Source of the DNA: Bacillota bacterium
Lineage (GTDB): Bacteria > Bacillota > Clostridia > Lachnospirales > Lachnospiraceae
NCBI GenBank assembly: GCA_023421075.1
Contig: JAEZUM010000079.1
Location: 30,852 to 94,851, forward strand
Direction of reading: 5' to 3'
DNA: 64,000 nt
Shown here: positions 61,657 through 64,000 of the stretch, piece after piece
How positions within the stretch are numbered: position 1 is the stretch's first letter
Layout: each line of letters opens with the position of its first letter
Translations under genes and position numbers: made by a program
Notes under the pieces: generated by a model
What the model was told of the DNA's origin: nothing
The model's input: only the letters and a program-made list of their open reading frames with translations
Databases searched by the model: none

Positions 61657-62592
61657 ATGAAGAAGCTTCTTTTCATTTTTAATCCAACGGCAGGAAGAGG
61701 AAAACTTAAGAGTAAACTTTTTGATATCGTGGATAGCTTTATTAAGCATGGTTATCGAGTTCAGGTCTACCCGACGCAACAAAAGGGTGATGCGACCTCC
61801 GTCGTAGTGAACGAACCGGATCAATATGATCTACTGGTGGTTGCAGGTGGTGATGGAACTCTCAATGAAGTGATTACCGGTATGATGACGGCGAACAGAG
61901 TCGCTCCGATCGGGTTGATACCGGCCGGTTCCATGAATGACGTGGGACATAGCTTTAAGATTAGCAGAAATATCATGAATGCGGCTCATAATGTGATGAC
62001 CGGTCGTCCGTATTCCATGGATATCGGGAAGTTTAATGATAAATATTTTATTTATGTGGCAGCTTTTGGAGCATTTACCGACATCTCCTATACTACTTCC
62101 CAAAAGAATAAGAATATGATTGGTAACCTGGCTTATTATCTGGAGGGAATTAAGAAACTATCCGATTTAAAACCCAGGCTTATTAAGGTTCAGTATGGGG
62201 ATAAGGTCATTGAAGAGGAATTTCTGATCGGTCTGGTCACTAACTCCCTCTACATAGGTGGCTTTAAGAATCTAAATTATGATAAGACGAGTCTGAATGA
62301 CGGCCTATTAGAGCTGCTGTTGGTGAAAATGCCTAAGAATATTATCGATCTGGAGATGATCGTCAGTTCCCTGATTAATTATAAGATTAATGAGAATCTG
62401 ATGTATTATATTCAGGCACCTAGTCTTACAATCACCTCCGAGAAAATGGAATGGACCTTGGATGGAGAGTTTGGCGGAGCCTATGAAAAGGTTGAAATAG
62501 GTACCTGTAATAAAGCGATTAAGATTATATGTAATTCGCTTCATGATACTTGTGGTCAGGGAATGAAGAAAGGCAATACGCTTAAGAAATAA
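61657..62592 (+). CDS. Diacylglycerol kinase family lipid kinase (DagK/YegS-like)
   Basis: 311 residues from the ATG at 61657 with GGAGG 7 bases upstream; an in-frame ATG at 61591 has no binding site. FNPTAGRGK (8-16) and GGDGTLNEVITGM (~64-76) are the family's nucleotide and substrate motifs; IPAGSMND is the third. It phosphorylates a lipid such as diacylglycerol, recycling it for phospholipid synthesis. Its 3' end and the next 40 bases contain three copies of a GAAAGGCAATACGCTTA-like unit. Confidence 0.9.
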   Translation: MKKLLFIFNPTAGRGKLKSKLFDIVDSFIKHGYRVQVYPTQQKGDATSVVVNEPDQYDLLVVAGGDGTLNEVITGMMTANRVAPIGLIPAGSMNDVGHSFKISRNIMNAAHNVMTGRPYSMDIGKFNDKYFIYVAAFGAFTDISYTTSQKNKNMIGNLAYYLEGIKKLSDLKPRLIKVQYGDKVIEEEFLIGLVTNSLYIGGFKNLNYDKTSLNDGLLELLLVKMPKNIIDLEMIVSSLINYKINENLMYYIQAPSLTITSEKMEWTLDGEFGGAYEKVEIGTCNKAIKIICNSLHDTCGQGMKKGNTLKK

Positions 62593-62632
62593 ATCGAAAG
62601 GCAACTCGCTTAATCGAAAAACAATACGCGCT
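62568..62632. repeat. Three imperfect 17-bp repeats at the end of the lipid kinase gene
   Basis: GAAAGGCAATACGCTTA (62568-62584), GAAAGGCAACTCGCTTA (62596-62612) and GAAAAACAATACGCGCT (62616-62632). The first copy lies in the coding sequence (KKGNTLK), the others after the stop. Confidence 0.65.
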
Positions 62633-62671
62633 GTAGTAAACTTACATGTTAGAAAGGGACTTATCCGAATT

Positions 62672-63640
62672 ATGTACACATCAGATTCCACAATCGTTCA
62701 AAAGGTAAAATCAGCGATGCTTTGTATCCAAAGATTGCAATGGGAGCAAGGCTGTGCAGCACAGGCTATCTATGAACACGAGGGTATGACCGATGAAGTG
62801 CTACGCTTGGTCGAAGCTACTGTACTCCGCAGTGCGGAGGATGGGAGAGTCGGGGTCTTGGAGAAGAATGAATCCGTTAACGATACTGCTGCGATCGGCG
62901 AGACCTTACTGCTAGCGGCAACTCATACCGGCAGCATACATCTGGGGACTGCAGCAACCAAATTATATGAATATTTGAAAGTAAAAGCACCCAGAACAGA
63001 GGATGGCATCCTATATCATTTTGACGGTGATTGGGCTAAGGAACAGCTCTGGGTAGACGCTTATTATATGACGCCGCCTTTTCTGTGTAAATACGGTGAT
63101 ATCGAGGAAGCAATGAGGCAGATTAAAGGCTTACGCAAATATCTTTATAATGAGGAGAAACAGCTTCTTTCCCATATATGGGATCATAAGAATAAGAAAT
63201 TTGGTCGTGCTGACTTCTGGGGTGTCGGAAACGGTTGGACCGTCGCTGGCCTTACCAGAGTGATTGCGATGTTACCGGATCAATCCGAGGGAGAGAAGCA
63301 ATATTTGATTGATTATCTTAAGCTTTTGCTCGACGGATGCATTAAGTATCAACGGGATGACGGGCTTTTCCATGATGTTCTGGATGATCCTGCGTCCTTT
63401 GTAGAGACCAATGTCGGACAGATGATCGCTTATGCCATCTATCGTGGTGTGAAGGCCGGATATCTGTCAAAGAATTATTTGAGTTACGCCGATAAAGCCA
63501 GAAAGGCAGCGTATTCGATGGTTGATGAGCTCGGCTTTGTTCGAGGGGTCTGCGGTATGCCAAGGTTCAATGCACCAGGTGTTGCGACAGAGGGCCAAGC
63601 CTTTTTTATCCTGATGGAGGCTGCGGCCAAAGATCTATAG
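62672..63640 (+). CDS. Glycoside hydrolase family 88/105 protein (unsaturated glucuronyl/galacturonyl hydrolase-like)
   Basis: 322 residues with AAAGGGA upstream, no signal peptide, so cytosolic. The (alpha/alpha)6 barrel is shown by LWVDAYYMTPPFL, with the catalytic-type Asp, FWGVGNGWTVAGL and GLFHDVLDDP, then GVATEGQAFFILMEAAA. Relatives hydrate the unsaturated uronic acid left by pectin or glycosaminoglycan lyases. There is no lyase or transporter next to it in the window, so the substrate is open. Codon style is that of the core genome. Confidence 0.85.
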   Translation: MYTSDSTIVQKVKSAMLCIQRLQWEQGCAAQAIYEHEGMTDEVLRLVEATVLRSAEDGRVGVLEKNESVNDTAAIGETLLLAATHTGSIHLGTAATKLYEYLKVKAPRTEDGILYHFDGDWAKEQLWVDAYYMTPPFLCKYGDIEEAMRQIKGLRKYLYNEEKQLLSHIWDHKNKKFGRADFWGVGNGWTVAGLTRVIAMLPDQSEGEKQYLIDYLKLLLDGCIKYQRDDGLFHDVLDDPASFVETNVGQMIAYAIYRGVKAGYLSKNYLSYADKARKAAYSMVDELGFVRGVCGMPRFNAPGVATEGQAFFILMEAAAKDL

Positions 63641-63848
63641 GAAAGATAAACAGCGAGTGACTTACTAATATCTGCTTGATACATATAACTCACAAATATC
63701 TGTTTGCTTCATATGATAGACAAAACTCTTTAGCAATAAAATTATAATAGTTCACAATAATTGCTTAATGAATGAAATTATAGGTTAACCATATCGAATT
63801 ATCAAAGTGTTCAATACCAATCGAAAAAGATATAATATTGAAATAAAG

Positions 63849-63872
63849 AAGGGAAGCTGCTTCCCTTTTTTT
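63849..63872 (+). terminator. Strong intrinsic terminator
   Basis: AAGGGAAG and CTTCCCTT pair around a 3-base loop (CTG), followed by a run of T. It lies about 200 bases after the GH88/105 gene. The 63641-64000 stretch has no convincing gene. Confidence 0.8.
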
Positions 63873-63941
63873 ATGGCTCTGTGTCAATAGTTGGGGTGGG
63901 ATTCTTTTGAATCCCGCTCCTTTTCTATGTTTAGAGCCATT
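63873..63941. repeat. Nested inverted repeat, possible insertion-sequence end
   Basis: ATGGCTCT (63873-63880) is the reverse complement of AGAGCCAT (63934-63941), enclosing a second hairpin GGGATTC-TTTT-GAATCCC (about 63899-63916). The outer sequence GGCTCTGTGTCAATAG resembles the terminal repeats of ISL3-family elements (GGCTCT start). The window ends before a transposase can be seen. Confidence 0.3.
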
Positions 63942-64000
63942 TTGATGTTTGGTATCTACAATTCCTGTTTTTGGGTATGCAAAATAAGCCTCTAGCACAT

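Noticed and set aside
63765..63998. Minus-strand 77-residue open frame at the right edge
   Set aside because: It reads through the strong hairpin terminator and the nested inverted repeat and shows no known domain; at most its outer part could belong to a mobile element.

Overview
The window looks like a chromosomal segment of a low-GC, spore-forming Clostridia, most likely a Lachnospiraceae-type bacterium. That placement is inferred from gene content and order: the pyrH-frr-uppS-cdsA-dxr-rseP-ispG-polC run, a Gram-positive PolC, a LysM-GH18 spore-cortex-type hydrolase, and strong AGGAGG-type ribosome binding sites. No species call is possible from the sequence alone.

Layout. 1-2.7 kb: the end of a GNAT protein, a membrane-anchored NodB polysaccharide deacetylase and a bactofilin. 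2.9-15.1 kb: a housekeeping block for UMP kinase, ribosome recycling, undecaprenyl phosphate and CDP-diacylglycerol synthesis, the MEP isoprenoid pathway (dxr, ispG), the site-2 protease RseP and DNA polymerase PolC. This block is interrupted by two unusual non-coding stretches: four hairpin repeats before uppS and a 240-bp inverted repeat after cdsA. 15.3-16.8 kb: tRNA-Glu(CTC) and a LysM-GH18 enzyme. 17.1-24.1 kb: a nickel-pincer cofactor (NPN) locus, namely DUF3842, larB, a nickel-type ECF transporter (larMN, larQ, larO), larC and larE. It is preceded by a leader ending in an apparent intrinsic terminator. The client enzyme gene larA is not in the window.

24.8-61.6 kb: a large Wzx/Wzy-type surface-polysaccharide locus. 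Its core (about 27.3-59.6 kb) is visibly AT-richer than both flanks, as expected for a transferred glycan island. It encodes (1) a WbpM-like dehydratase, an initiating phosphoglycosyltransferase and a WbpV-like reductase, probably giving an undecaprenyl-linked QuiNAc or FucNAc; (2) fnlA-fnlB-fnlC plus wbuX-wbuY-wbuZ (amidotransferase with HisH2/HisF2) and a WbuB-like transferase, predicting N-acetyl-L-fucosamine and its acetamidino form L-FucNAm; (3) hddA, an SDR, a fused hddC-gmhB and gmhA, predicting GDP-D-glycero-D-manno-heptose; (4) legB, legC, ptmE, a NeuB-type synthase, a NeuA-type CMP transferase and a NeuD/PglD-type acyltransferase, predicting a legionaminic-acid-like nonulosonate but without the usual hydrolysing 2-epimerase (LegG); (5) directly after that acyltransferase, a 3-hydroxyacyl-CoA dehydrogenase and an SCP2-type thiolase. 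Together with glycosyltransferases, Wzy, Wzx and a kinase-dead-looking Wzz this suggests a polysaccharide carrying a nonulosonic acid with an unusual, perhaps 3-hydroxybutyryl, acyl group. This is the best candidate for an undescribed system here. rfbA and rfbC close the locus, without rfbB or rfbD.

61.6-64 kb: a diacylglycerol/lipid kinase, a GH88/GH105-type glycosidase, a strong terminator, and a possible insertion-sequence end at the right edge.
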